31,041 nt of DNA, taken from the NCBI RefSeq assembly GCF_938030815.1, contig NZ_CALHII010000277.1:1-31041 (forward strand), given 5' to 3'. Within the stretch, counting starts at the first letter, position 1. Every line of letters starts with the position of its first letter. The notes beneath the pieces were generated by a model. The model did no database searches. It had not been told where the DNA came from and saw nothing but the letters and a program-made list of their open reading frames with translations. Position numbers and translations under genes: made by a program. Shown here piece after piece: positions 23,298 to 31,041 of the stretch. Source of the stretch: an uncultured Campylobacter sp. (lineage in GTDB: Bacteria > Campylobacterota > Campylobacteria > Campylobacterales > Campylobacteraceae).

Positions 23298-23747
23298 ATG
23301 ATAGATATAAACGAAATCCTCTCCATCCTACCTCATCGTTTTCCGTTTTTGCTGATAGATCGCGTCGAAGAGCTCAGCATAGGCGAAAGCATCAAGGCCT
23401 ATAAAAACGTAACCTACAACGAGCAGATCTTTCAGGGCCACTTCCCGGGGCATCCGATCTATCCGGGCGTAATGATCATAGAGGGCTTAGCGCAGGCAGG
23501 CGGCGTGCTGGCGTTTAAGAGCATGGAGAAAGACGGCGTCGATCTAAGCGACAAGGTCGTGTATTTTATGAGTATCGACAACGCTAAATTTAGAAACCCG
23601 GTTCGCCCCGGCGACAAGCTTGAGTATCGCATCAGCGTAATCAAACACCGCGGACGTATCTGGGTGCTAAAGGGCGAAGCCTACATCAACGACGGCGCCA
23701 CATTGGCCGCGCAGGCGGAACTTCAAGCGATGATAATGGATAAATGA
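23298..23747 (+). CDS. fabZ: 3-hydroxyacyl-ACP dehydratase FabZ
   Basis: FabZ removes water from 3-hydroxyacyl-ACP in fatty acid synthesis; it has a hot-dog fold and works as a hexamer. The 149-residue protein has the catalytic motif GHFPGHPIYPGVMIIEGLAQ with His48 and Glu62, and the LPHRFPFLLIDRV start. An AAGG site precedes the ATG. Its stop overlaps the lpxA start (ATGA), which fits their shared pathway: FabZ and LpxA compete for the same 3-hydroxyacyl-ACP pool. Confidence 0.98.
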   Translation: MIDINEILSILPHRFPFLLIDRVEELSIGESIKAYKNVTYNEQIFQGHFPGHPIYPGVMIIEGLAQAGGVLAFKSMEKDGVDLSDKVVYFMSIDNAKFRNPVRPGDKLEYRISVIKHRGRIWVLKGEAYINDGATLAAQAELQAMIMDK

Positions 23748-24535
23748 TGGCTAAAGTTCACCACACGGCGATCATCGAGGATGGCGCCCAGATCGGAGCC
23801 GAAGTAACGATCGAGCCGTATGCTTTCGTAAGCGCGCAGGCCAAAATTGGCGACGGCTGCACGATCAAGCAGGGCGCGCGCATCATCGGCGATACTCAAA
23901 TCGGCGAGAACTCTAAAATTTTTTCATACGCGATCGTGGGCGAAATTCCGCAGGATATGAGCTTTGAAGATGGCGAGCGAACGGGGCTAATCATCGGCAA
24001 AAACGCTACGATTCACGAGTTTTGCACGATCAGCTCGGGCTCGCATAAGGGCGACGGATTTACGCGCATCGGTGATAATCTCTTTATGATGGCGTATTGC
24101 CACATCGCGCACGATTGCGTGCTGGGCAGCAACATAATCCTAGCCAACAACGCCACGCTTGCAGGCCACGTCGTAATGGGCGATTATGCCGTTATCGGCG
24201 GGCTTACCCCCGTGCATCAGTTCGTCCAAATCGGCGAGAGCTGCATGATCGCAGGGGCTAGCGCGCTTAGTCAGGACGTGGTGCCGTTTTGCCTAGCCGA
24301 GGGAAATCGCGCCTATATCCGCGGGCTAAATTTAACGGGCATCCGCCGCCGCTTCGATAAAGAGACGGTCGAGACGATAAATCGGGCGTATAAATTTTTA
24401 TTCAACCAAGGCGGGGGTTTAAAGGAGCAGGCGCAAATTTTATTAAACGAGACGAGCGATCAAAACGTGCGCAAGATGTGCGAGTTTATAATCAACACAA
24501 AACGCGGAATTCCGCTAGATAAAGGTAAAATTTAA
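23744..24535 (+). CDS. lpxA: Acyl-ACP–UDP-GlcNAc O-acyltransferase
   Basis: LpxA attaches a 3-hydroxyacyl chain to UDP-GlcNAc, the first step of lipid A. The 263-residue protein is a left-handed beta helix built from hexapeptide repeats (IGAEVTIEPYAFVSAQAKIGDGCTIKQGARIIG…). The catalytic His equals His123 in the AYCHIAHDC segment (His125 in E. coli), and the C-terminal helical part begins RGLNLTGIRRRFDKE. A second ATG one codon later is also possible. Its last base is the first base of the clpX ATG. Confidence 0.98.
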   Translation: MMAKVHHTAIIEDGAQIGAEVTIEPYAFVSAQAKIGDGCTIKQGARIIGDTQIGENSKIFSYAIVGEIPQDMSFEDGERTGLIIGKNATIHEFCTISSGSHKGDGFTRIGDNLFMMAYCHIAHDCVLGSNIILANNATLAGHVVMGDYAVIGGLTPVHQFVQIGESCMIAGASALSQDVVPFCLAEGNRAYIRGLNLTGIRRRFDKETVETINRAYKFLFNQGGGLKEQAQILLNETSDQNVRKMCEFIINTKRGIPLDKGKI

Positions 24536-25773
24536 TGGCAAATAAGTGCAGTTTTTGCGGTGAGACGGGCGCAGACGGACGTCGTATCTATCCTAACGAC
24601 GACGGTACGGCGGCTATCTGCAGCTATTGTATCGATATGGCATACGCTGCTATCCACGGCAGCGAGGGTCAAAATGAGGCGATACAAAATCAAAATAAAG
24701 AGATCGATTTCGAGGCTATCAAGCCAAAGGCGCTGATGGAGGTTCTAAACCGCTACGTCATCGGACAGGAGCGCGCTAAGAAAATTTTTAGCGTTGGTGT
24801 TTACAACCACTATAAAAGAATTTTCAGGCAGACCGACGCGAAAGGCGACGATACCGAAATTTCAAAATCAAATATCTTGCTTATCGGGCCTACCGGCAGC
24901 GGCAAGACGCTTATGGCGCAGACCTTGGCGAAATTTTTGGACGTGCCGATCGCCATTAGCGACGCTACGAGTCTAACGGAAGCGGGCTACGTCGGCGAGG
25001 ACGTAGAAAATATCCTCACCCGCCTTTTACAGGCTGCGGACGGCGACGTAGAGAAGGCGCAGCGCGGTATCGTATTCGTAGATGAGATCGATAAGATCGC
25101 GCGAATGAGCGAAAACCGCAGTATCACGCGCGATGTAAGCGGCGAAGGTGTACAGCAAGCGCTTCTTAAGATCATCGAAGGAAGCATCGTTAATATCCCG
25201 CCGAAGGGCGGCCGCAAGCATCCAAATCAGGATTTCATCCAAATCGATACGACCAATATTTTGTTCGTCTGCGGCGGTGCGTTCGACGGGCTAAACGAGA
25301 TCATCAACCGCCGCATCGGGCAGAACGTGCTCGGGTTTAACCAAACCAAGCGCAGCAAAAAAGAGAGTTTAAATTTACTAAACATGGTCGAGGCCGACGA
25401 TTTGGTGCATTACGGCATAATCCCCGAGCTTATCGGGCGCTTGCACGTAGTGGCTACGCTAAATGAGATCGACGAAAAAGCGATGGTTAGAATTTTAACC
25501 GAGCCGAAAAACGCGATCTTAAAGCAATATCAAAAGCTCTTTGCGATAGATGGCGCAAATTTAAAATTTGACGACGACGCGCTAAGGGAGGTCGCGAGCC
25601 TTGCGATCAAGCGCAAAACGGGCGCACGCGGACTTCGCAGCATAATCGAGGAGATCATGATCGATATTATGTTTGATCTGCCTGAGCTTAAGGGCTATGA
25701 TGTCATCATCTCAAAAGAGGTCGTAGATGGCGTTTCTAAGCCGATACTTGTAAAACAAAATTTAACTGCATAA
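24535..25773 (+). CDS. clpX: ATP-dependent Clp protease, ATP-binding subunit ClpX
   Basis: ClpX unfolds tagged proteins and feeds them to ClpP. The 412-residue protein has a zinc-binding N-terminus (CSFC at residues 5–8 and CSYC near 29–32), Walker A GPTGSGKT near 118–125, pore loop GYVGED near 145, Walker B VFVDEIDKI near 180, and sensor 2 GARGLRSI near 361–368. No clpP is nearby. It overlaps lpxA by one base (TAATG), and mreB starts nine bases after its end. Confidence 0.98.
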   Translation: MANKCSFCGETGADGRRIYPNDDGTAAICSYCIDMAYAAIHGSEGQNEAIQNQNKEIDFEAIKPKALMEVLNRYVIGQERAKKIFSVGVYNHYKRIFRQTDAKGDDTEISKSNILLIGPTGSGKTLMAQTLAKFLDVPIAISDATSLTEAGYVGEDVENILTRLLQAADGDVEKAQRGIVFVDEIDKIARMSENRSITRDVSGEGVQQALLKIIEGSIVNIPPKGGRKHPNQDFIQIDTTNILFVCGGAFDGLNEIINRRIGQNVLGFNQTKRSKKESLNLLNMVEADDLVHYGIIPELIGRLHVVATLNEIDEKAMVRILTEPKNAILKQYQKLFAIDGANLKFDDDALREVASLAIKRKTGARGLRSIIEEIMIDIMFDLPELKGYDVIISKEVVDGVSKPILVKQNLTA

Positions 25774-25782
25774 AGGGGATAA

Positions 25783-26817
25783 ATGTTACTTGATTCGATT
25801 CTAGGATTATTTTCTAGGGATATGGGCATCGATCTAGGCACGGCAAACACGCTTGTGCTGCTAAAAGATAAAGGCATCATCATCAACGAACCGAGCGTCG
25901 TCGCTGTACAAAACGAACGCTACGGCAAGCAAAGGATCATCGCCGTGGGCGCTGAGGCTAAAGAGATGCTCGGGCGCACTCCTGGCGATATCGAAGCGGT
26001 GCGCCCGATGAAGGACGGCGTTATCGCGGATTTTGATATGACGGAGAAGATGATTAGGTATTTCATCGAAAAGACCCACAAGCGCCGCTTTTTCGTAAGT
26101 CCACGTATCATCATCTCGGTACCTTACGGACTAACTCAGGTCGAGCGCAAAGCCGTGCGCGAAAGTGCTATGATAGCGGGCGCGCGCGAGGTTTATCTAA
26201 TCGAGGAGCCGATGGCTGCGGCGATCGGAGCGGGCCTTCCCGTAAATGAAGCGCGCGGCTCGCTGGTCGTGGATATCGGCGGCGGTACCACCGAGATCGG
26301 CGTCATCTCTTTAGGCGGCATCATCAGCGCCAAATCCGTTCGCGTCGCGGGCGATAAGATCGACGCAAGCATCGTTAATTACGTCAAAGAAAAATATAGC
26401 CTGCTCATATCCGAGCGCGCCGCCGAGGAGATCAAGATCAAGATCGGCACGGCGGTGCAACAGCAAAAAGATCTTACATACACGGTCAAAGGAAAAGACC
26501 AGATCAGCGGGCTTTTAAGCTCGGTCGATCTTACGAGCGAGGACGTTAGAGAGGCGATCAAAGACTCGATCAGAGAGATTGCAGATGCGTTAAAATTTGT
26601 TTTAGAGAGCATTCAGCCAGAAGTCGCCGCCGACATCGTCGAAAACGGCGTCGTGCTAACGGGCGGCGGCGCGCTCATTCGCGGATTAGATAAATATCTA
26701 AGCGACACCGTCAAGCTTCCGGTTTTCGTCGCGGACGAGCCGCTGCTTTGCGTCGCAAACGGCACGGGAAAAGCCCTAGAAGAGATCAAATCGCTAAAAC
26801 AAGCGGCAAATGACTAA
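25783..26817 (+). CDS. mreB: Rod-shape-determining protein MreB
   Basis: Actin-like protein that forms membrane-bound filaments and directs side-wall synthesis. The 344-residue protein has the actin-fold phosphate loops GIDLGTANTLV (residues 15–25) and DIGGGTTEIGVISLGG near 165–180, plus the adenosine motif TGGGALIRGL near 291–300. The N-terminus MLLDSILGLFSRDMG is an amphipathic membrane-binding helix. AAAGGGG precedes the ATG. It overlaps mreC by eight bases, so the two are coupled. Confidence 0.98.
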   Translation: MLLDSILGLFSRDMGIDLGTANTLVLLKDKGIIINEPSVVAVQNERYGKQRIIAVGAEAKEMLGRTPGDIEAVRPMKDGVIADFDMTEKMIRYFIEKTHKRRFFVSPRIIISVPYGLTQVERKAVRESAMIAGAREVYLIEEPMAAAIGAGLPVNEARGSLVVDIGGGTTEIGVISLGGIISAKSVRVAGDKIDASIVNYVKEKYSLLISERAAEEIKIKIGTAVQQQKDLTYTVKGKDQISGLLSSVDLTSEDVREAIKDSIREIADALKFVLESIQPEVAADIVENGVVLTGGGALIRGLDKYLSDTVKLPVFVADEPLLCVANGTGKALEEIKSLKQAAND

Positions 26818-27559
26818 TCTCAAACTCCTCCTCGTCGCGGTTTTGCTGGTAGCCGTTTCGCTAACGTTCGGCTCGTATATCCACGGCAAATTTATCGGAT
26901 TTGCAGGAGGAATTTTAGAGGTTTATTACGGCGTGAGTGATCGGGTAAAAAGCGCTGTGAACGAGCATTTTAACCAGGCAGAGACGATCAAAGCTCTACG
27001 AGAAGAAAACGCCGAGCTAAAAAAATCGGCGATGCTGCTTAGCACGTTCGCGGGCGAGCTGAATAAAATTTTGATCGACAAAAACAGCTCCGTCTACGAG
27101 CCCAAAGTTCAGCTCGTAAAGGCGCTGAGCTATGCAAATTTAAACGACTACAACAAATTCTTCGTAAATTTTGAAAATTTTAACCCAAACAAAATTTACG
27201 GCCTCATCAGTGAGGGCAAGACCGCAGGAATTTTAGTAAATAAAGACGGGCGCCCGCTTGCGATCTTGCAGCGCGACGAAAAGAGCAACTTCTCCGTTTT
27301 CATAGGTGACGCTCAAATTCCTGGCGTCGCAGGCGGCGAAAATAACGAGCTCGTAGTCAGATACATCCCGCAATGGCTCGATCCCAAGGTAGGCGATGAG
27401 GTGCTTACCAGCGGCAAGGACGGGATTTTTTTTGCCGGCGTGCCGGTAGGAAAGGTTAAAGAGATTCAAAACGGAAAGCTATACAAAAGCGCCGTCGTAG
27501 AGCCCTACGTGAGCTCCGAGATGCCGGCGTTTTTGTATGTCGTTACAAAGGAAAATTGA
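26810..27559 (+). CDS. mreC: Rod-shape-determining protein MreC
   Basis: Bitopic membrane protein that links MreB to the wall-synthesis complex. In the 249-residue protein a single membrane segment (KLLLVAVLLVAVSLTFGSYI, about residues 4–23) is followed by a coiled coil (ETIKALREENAELKKSAMLLS, about 58–78) and a periplasmic beta domain ending in MPAFLYVVTKEN. The domain motif VGDEVLTSGKDGIFFAGVPVGKV is a clear MreC mark. No mreD is present after it; carB begins at the stop codon. From memory C. jejuni also lacks an obvious mreD here. Confidence 0.95.
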   Translation: MTNLKLLLVAVLLVAVSLTFGSYIHGKFIGFAGGILEVYYGVSDRVKSAVNEHFNQAETIKALREENAELKKSAMLLSTFAGELNKILIDKNSSVYEPKVQLVKALSYANLNDYNKFFVNFENFNPNKIYGLISEGKTAGILVNKDGRPLAILQRDEKSNFSVFIGDAQIPGVAGGENNELVVRYIPQWLDPKVGDEVLTSGKDGIFFAGVPVGKVKEIQNGKLYKSAVVEPYVSSEMPAFLYVVTKEN

Positions 27560-30500
27560 TGCCCAAAAGAGATGATATTAAGACGATTTTACTGATCGGC
27601 AGTGGTCCGATCGTAATCGGCCAGGCGTGCGAGTTCGATTACAGCGGCACGCAGGCTGCCAAGACGCTAAAGAGCCTCGGATACCGCGTAGTGCTAATAA
27701 ACTCAAACCCCGCTACCATTATGACCGATCCCGATTTTGCGGATGCTACTTATATCGAGCCGATCACCAAAGAGAGCATTTTGCGTATCATAAAGCGCGA
27801 GGGCGTCGATGCGATCCTGCCTACGATGGGCGGACAGGTTGCGCTAAACGTCGCGATGCAGGCTTACGAAAGCGGCGAGCTAGCGGAGGTGAAATTTCTA
27901 GGCGCCAAGCCTGAAGCGATCAAAAAGGGCGAGGATAGGGTGAAATTTAAAGAAGCGATGATTAAGATCGGAATGGATCTGCCTAAATCCAAATACGCTT
28001 ACAATATCGAAGAGGCAATGGCTGCGGCGAATGAGATCGGCTTTCCGCTCATTATTCGCGCCAGCTACACCCTAGGCGGAGCTGGTAGCGGCGTAGCGTA
28101 CAATATTGACGAATTTAAAGAGGTCGCGCAAAATGGGCTAGACGTGAGCCCAATAAATGAAATTTTGATCGAAGAGAGCCTGCTTGGATGGAAAGAGTTC
28201 GAAATGGAGGTGATCCGCGATCATAAGGACAACTGCATCATCGTCTGCTCGATCGAAAATTTCGACCCGATGGGGGTGCATACGGGCGATAGCATCACGG
28301 TTGCGCCCGCTCTGACGCTAACTGACAAAGAGTATCAGGCGATGCGCGACGCAAGTTTTAAAATTTTACGCGAGATCGGCGTGGATACGGGCGGCAGTAA
28401 CGTGCAGTTTGCGATAAATCCGCAAACGGGGCGGATGATCGTCATCGAGATGAACCCGCGCGTAAGCCGCAGCTCGGCCCTTGCATCCAAAGCCACGGGC
28501 TATCCGATCGCCAAAGTAGCTACGATGTTAGCTGTGGGCTTTAGCCTGGATGAGATCAAAAACGACATCACCGGCACGCCTGCGAGCTTTGAGCCCGTGA
28601 TCGATTATATCGTGACTAAAATTCCTCGCTTTGCGTTTGAGAAATTTCCCGGCGCAAACCCCTATCTCGGCACTGCGATGAAAAGCATCGGCGAGGTGAT
28701 GGCGATCGGGCGCAGCTTTAAAGAGAGCATCCAAAAGGCGCTGTGTTCGCTGGAGAAGGGCTACTTCGGCTTCGTGGAGCTAAATTTAAGTGAAAAGGAT
28801 CTCATCTTCGGGCTTCGCAACGCGCAGCAAGATAGAATTTTATATATCGCTCAGGGCTTTAGAGCGGGCATGAGCGTGGATCAAATTTACGAGCTTAGCA
28901 AGATCGATCGCTGGTTTTTGAGCCAGATCGAGCAGATCGTTAAATTTGAAGAGCGCATCGATATGGAGATCATCAACGACGCGGCGCTTCTGAGACAGGC
29001 CAAGAGCTGGGGCTTTAGCGATAAGATGATCGCAAATTTGATCAACAAAAAAGATAGTCTGGGCCTTACGCAAAACGACATCCATTTTGCCTGCGCCAGA
29101 CAGGGCATCGGTCTTGAATACAACGAAGTAGATACCTGTGCGGGCGAGTTTGCGGCGCTTACTCCGTATCTGTACTCCAGCACCAACATAACGCCCGCCA
29201 TCGCAAGCCGTAAAATTTCAAAAGATAATAAAAAAGTCCTCATCATCGGCGGCGGTCCGAACCGCATCGGGCAGGGCATCGAGTTTGACTACTGCTGCGT
29301 GCACGCCAGCTACGCTCTGCGCGATATGGGCATCACCACGATAATGTATAACTGCAACCCCGAAACCGTCAGCACCGACTACGACACGAGCGATATTTTG
29401 TACTTCGAGCCGATCGACTTCGAGCACGTTAGAGCGGTCATCGAGGCCGAGAACCCAGACGGCGTGATTGTGCATTTCGGAGGCCAAACGCCGCTAAAGC
29501 TCGCCAAGCGCCTAAGCACCGTGGGAGCCAAGATCATCGGCACAAGCGCGCGTACGATAGACGTAGCGGAGGATCGTAAGAAATTTAGCGAGTTCATCGC
29601 AAGCATCGGCGTCAAGCAGCCGAAAAACGACACCGCCGTAAGTGAAGCCGAAGCGATCGAAAAGGCCGCTGCGATCGGCTATCCCGTGCTCGTGCGCCCT
29701 AGCTACGTGCTCGGCGGTCGCGCGATGAGGCGCGTGCATAGCGAAGCGGAGCTTAGGCAGTATATGAGCGAGGCGGTGCGCGTGAGCAACCACTCGCCCG
29801 TGCTGATAGATAAATTTTTACTTGACGCAACCGAGCTTGACGTCGATGCGATCTGCGACGGGCGCGACGTATATATCGGCGCGATAATGGAGCATATCGA
29901 AGAGGCGGGCATTCACAGCGGCGATAGCGCGAGTATTCTGCCGCCGCTTAGCCTAAGCGCGGAGATGATCGATCTGGTAAGCCGCCAAACCAAAGAGATC
30001 GCGCTAAATCTCGGCGTCGTGGGGCTTATGAATATTCAATTCGCGATTTTTGAAAACGAGCTTTACATCATCGAGGTAAATCCGCGCGCGAGCCGCACCG
30101 TGCCGTTTGTAAGCAAGGCGAGCGGAATTCCGATGGCAAAGGTCGCTACACGCGTAATGTGGCAAGGGGGTTTGCGCGAGGCTTTGAAATTTTACGATGA
30201 GTTTGGCGTGCTAGTCGAAGAGAAGGGAATTTTAAAGCCGCGTATTAAAAATCATATCTGCGTCAAAGAAAGCGTCTTTCCTTTCAACAAGCTTGCGGGC
30301 GCGGATCTGATCCTGGGGCCTGAGATGAAAAGCACCGGCGAGGTGATGGGCATCGGCGAGAGCTTCGCCAAGAGCTTTGCTAAATCGCAAATCGGCGCGA
30401 GCAATGCGCTTCCAAGCGGCGGCAAGGTATTTTTGTCTCTAGCCGATCATGACAAGCTGCGAGCCGTGGAGCTTGCGCGCGCACTTACGAGCGCTGGCTT

Positions 30501-30822
30501 TAGTATCGCCGCTACGAGCGGCACTCACAAGCTGCTGGGCGAAAACGGCATAGAGTGCGAGTTTGTCTATAAAATCAGCGAGGGCCGCCCAAATATCGAG
30601 GACAAGCTCAAAAATGGCGAAATTTCGCTCGTCATCAATACCAGCGACAGCAAATCAAACTCTACCGACGCCGCAAAGATCCGCCAGAGCGTGTTGCGCT
30701 TTAGACTGCCGTATTTTACGACGATGAAGGCGGCGATCGCCGCTACGCGCTCGATCTGCTCGATAAAGGACGACTCTGCGCTTGAAGTTAAAACGCTGCA
30801 GGAGTATCTAAGCGGAAGGTAG
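27559..30822 (+). CDS. carB: Carbamoyl-phosphate synthase large subunit
   Basis: CarB makes carbamoyl phosphate from ammonia (delivered by CarA), bicarbonate and two ATP, for pyrimidines and arginine. The 1087-residue protein shows two homologous halves, each with an ATP-grasp domain: first half starts IKTILLIGSGPIVIGQACEFDYSG, second half starts KVLIIGGGPNRIGQGIEFDYCC near residue 555. EMNPRVSRSSALASKATGYPIAKVA and EVNPRASRTVPFVSKASGIPMAKVA are the paired motifs. The last 130 residues (GGKVFLSLADHDKLRAVELARALTSAGF onward) form the MGS-like allosteric domain. The ATG at 27559 overlaps the mreC stop by one base; AAAGGA lies upstream. carA is not in the window. Confidence 0.98.
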   Translation: MPKRDDIKTILLIGSGPIVIGQACEFDYSGTQAAKTLKSLGYRVVLINSNPATIMTDPDFADATYIEPITKESILRIIKREGVDAILPTMGGQVALNVAMQAYESGELAEVKFLGAKPEAIKKGEDRVKFKEAMIKIGMDLPKSKYAYNIEEAMAAANEIGFPLIIRASYTLGGAGSGVAYNIDEFKEVAQNGLDVSPINEILIEESLLGWKEFEMEVIRDHKDNCIIVCSIENFDPMGVHTGDSITVAPALTLTDKEYQAMRDASFKILREIGVDTGGSNVQFAINPQTGRMIVIEMNPRVSRSSALASKATGYPIAKVATMLAVGFSLDEIKNDITGTPASFEPVIDYIVTKIPRFAFEKFPGANPYLGTAMKSIGEVMAIGRSFKESIQKALCSLEKGYFGFVELNLSEKDLIFGLRNAQQDRILYIAQGFRAGMSVDQIYELSKIDRWFLSQIEQIVKFEERIDMEIINDAALLRQAKSWGFSDKMIANLINKKDSLGLTQNDIHFACARQGIGLEYNEVDTCAGEFAALTPYLYSSTNITPAIASRKISKDNKKVLIIGGGPNRIGQGIEFDYCCVHASYALRDMGITTIMYNCNPETVSTDYDTSDILYFEPIDFEHVRAVIEAENPDGVIVHFGGQTPLKLAKRLSTVGAKIIGTSARTIDVAEDRKKFSEFIASIGVKQPKNDTAVSEAEAIEKAAAIGYPVLVRPSYVLGGRAMRRVHSEAELRQYMSEAVRVSNHSPVLIDKFLLDATELDVDAICDGRDVYIGAIMEHIEEAGIHSGDSASILPPLSLSAEMIDLVSRQTKEIALNLGVVGLMNIQFAIFENELYIIEVNPRASRTVPFVSKASGIPMAKVATRVMWQGGLREALKFYDEFGVLVEEKGILKPRIKNHICVKESVFPFNKLAGADLILGPEMKSTGEVMGIGESFAKSFAKSQIGASNALPSGGKVFLSLADHDKLRAVELARALTSAGFSIAATSGTHKLLGENGIECEFVYKISEGRPNIEDKLKNGEISLVINTSDSKSNSTDAAKIRQSVLRFRLPYFTTMKAAIAATRSICSIKDDSALEVKTLQEYLSGR

Positions 30823-30967
30823 CGCAAGCAGCCTTCTGCCGGCACCATGCCGCGATAAAATTTTAGGAAGCATAATTTTACTGCGAAAATTAGAGTATGG
30901 AATTTCTAAATTTTATCGATAGCATTCCTATTTTATATGCATAAAATTTTTTAGGAGATACTATTAA
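30823..30967 (+). promoter_or_regulatory. Spacer after carB with a candidate promoter
   Basis: The 145 bases after carB contain a small hairpin (CGGCA-CCA-TGCCG, about 30840–30852), AT-rich DNA, and an AT inverted repeat ATTTTAT-ATGC-ATAAAAT (30930–30947) followed by TTTTT and AGGAG. The inverted repeat may be a weak terminator, or the -10 region/operator of the gene that begins at 30968. Confidence 0.4.
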
Positions 30968-31041
30968 ATGAGTGGAGATAGGCAACGCAAGGATTTGCAA
31001 GATAAGGTTTGGGCTACTGCAAATCGCATATAAGACTCGGT
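30968..31041 (+). pseudogene. Start of a type I restriction methylase (hsdM-like), stopped at codon 22
   Basis: AGGAG lies 10 bases before an ATG that opens MSGDRQRKDLQDKVWATANRI and then a TAA (31031–31033), followed in the same frame by GAC TCG GT (D, S, V). HsdM proteins of type I restriction systems begin with Q-R-x-x-L-x-x-K-I-W-A-I-A-N-D-I-R-x-S-V-D-G-W-D; the pattern fits on both sides of the stop, with the TAA in place of the usual Arg. So this is probably the first 22 codons of hsdM with a nonsense codon. The window ends eight bases later, so the rest of the gene cannot be seen. It could instead be a sequence error. Confidence 0.55.

Overview
The window looks like a chromosomal segment of a Campylobacter-type epsilonproteobacterium (Campylobacterota). 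Three things point there. The core gene orders nifU–(TPR-like)–murE, infA–rpmJ–rpsM–rpsK–rpsD–rpoA–rplQ, dapB–purF and fabZ–lpxA–clpX–mreB–mreC–carB are, from memory, the orders found in C. jejuni and relatives. Both strands are full of AAATTT/AAAATTTT words. The promoters are strong TATAAT boxes preceded by T-rich DNA rather than clear -35 boxes. The sequence is clearly richer in G+C than C. jejuni, so a higher-GC oral species (C. gracilis/concisus/curvus/showae type) is my inference, not something I could test.

Layout. 1–6.3 kb (mostly minus strand): nifU-like, TPR-like, murE and panD form one overlapping operon. It is followed by a two-frame hypothetical gene, a hypothetical gene with a TTG start, a stretch of about 480 bp without genes, an EFR1-type flavodoxin/ferredoxin, a plus-strand DUF4259 gene and ybaB. 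This 3.7-kb stretch between panD and ybaB is the accessory pocket of the left half. 6.8–10.9 kb (minus): a YkuD L,D-transpeptidase behind the infA-to-rplQ ribosomal/RNA polymerase operon, with a perfect hairpin in the infA–rpmJ gap and a terminator at the rplQ end. 10.9–15.6 kb: a YpfJ-type metalloprotease, a VOC protein, a decayed NAD(P)H oxidoreductase start, a Bcp peroxiredoxin, a propeller-like protein interrupted by an in-frame TGA, and a two-TOBE molybdate-binding protein. 15.9–18.7 kb (minus): dapB, a nucleotidyltransferase stub, purF and DUF488. 18.7–22.1 kb: a giant DUF748/AsmA-like envelope protein, divergent from queH. 22.1–30.8 kb (plus): queH, fabZ, lpxA, clpX, mreB, mreC and carB, tightly packed. 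30.97 kb to the end: what looks like the first codons of a type I restriction methylase (hsdM), stopped at codon 22.

How the genes work together. Much of the window builds the envelope. DapB leads to meso-diaminopimelate, which MurE adds to peptidoglycan; the YkuD protein acts on the finished wall; MreB/MreC position wall synthesis; FabZ and LpxA feed fatty acids and lipid A; the DUF748 protein belongs to the AsmA-like envelope/lipid-transport group. PurF and CarB supply nucleotides, PanD supplies beta-alanine for CoA, and the ribosomal operon supplies the translation machinery.

I found no CRISPR array, tRNA, rRNA, complete insertion sequence, prophage or convincing new defence system. The observations most worth following are the A6C slip site joining two frames at 3.8 kb, the TGA inside the propeller-like gene, the three truncated genes (oxidoreductase, nucleotidyltransferase, hsdM), and the hairpin ahead of rpmJ.
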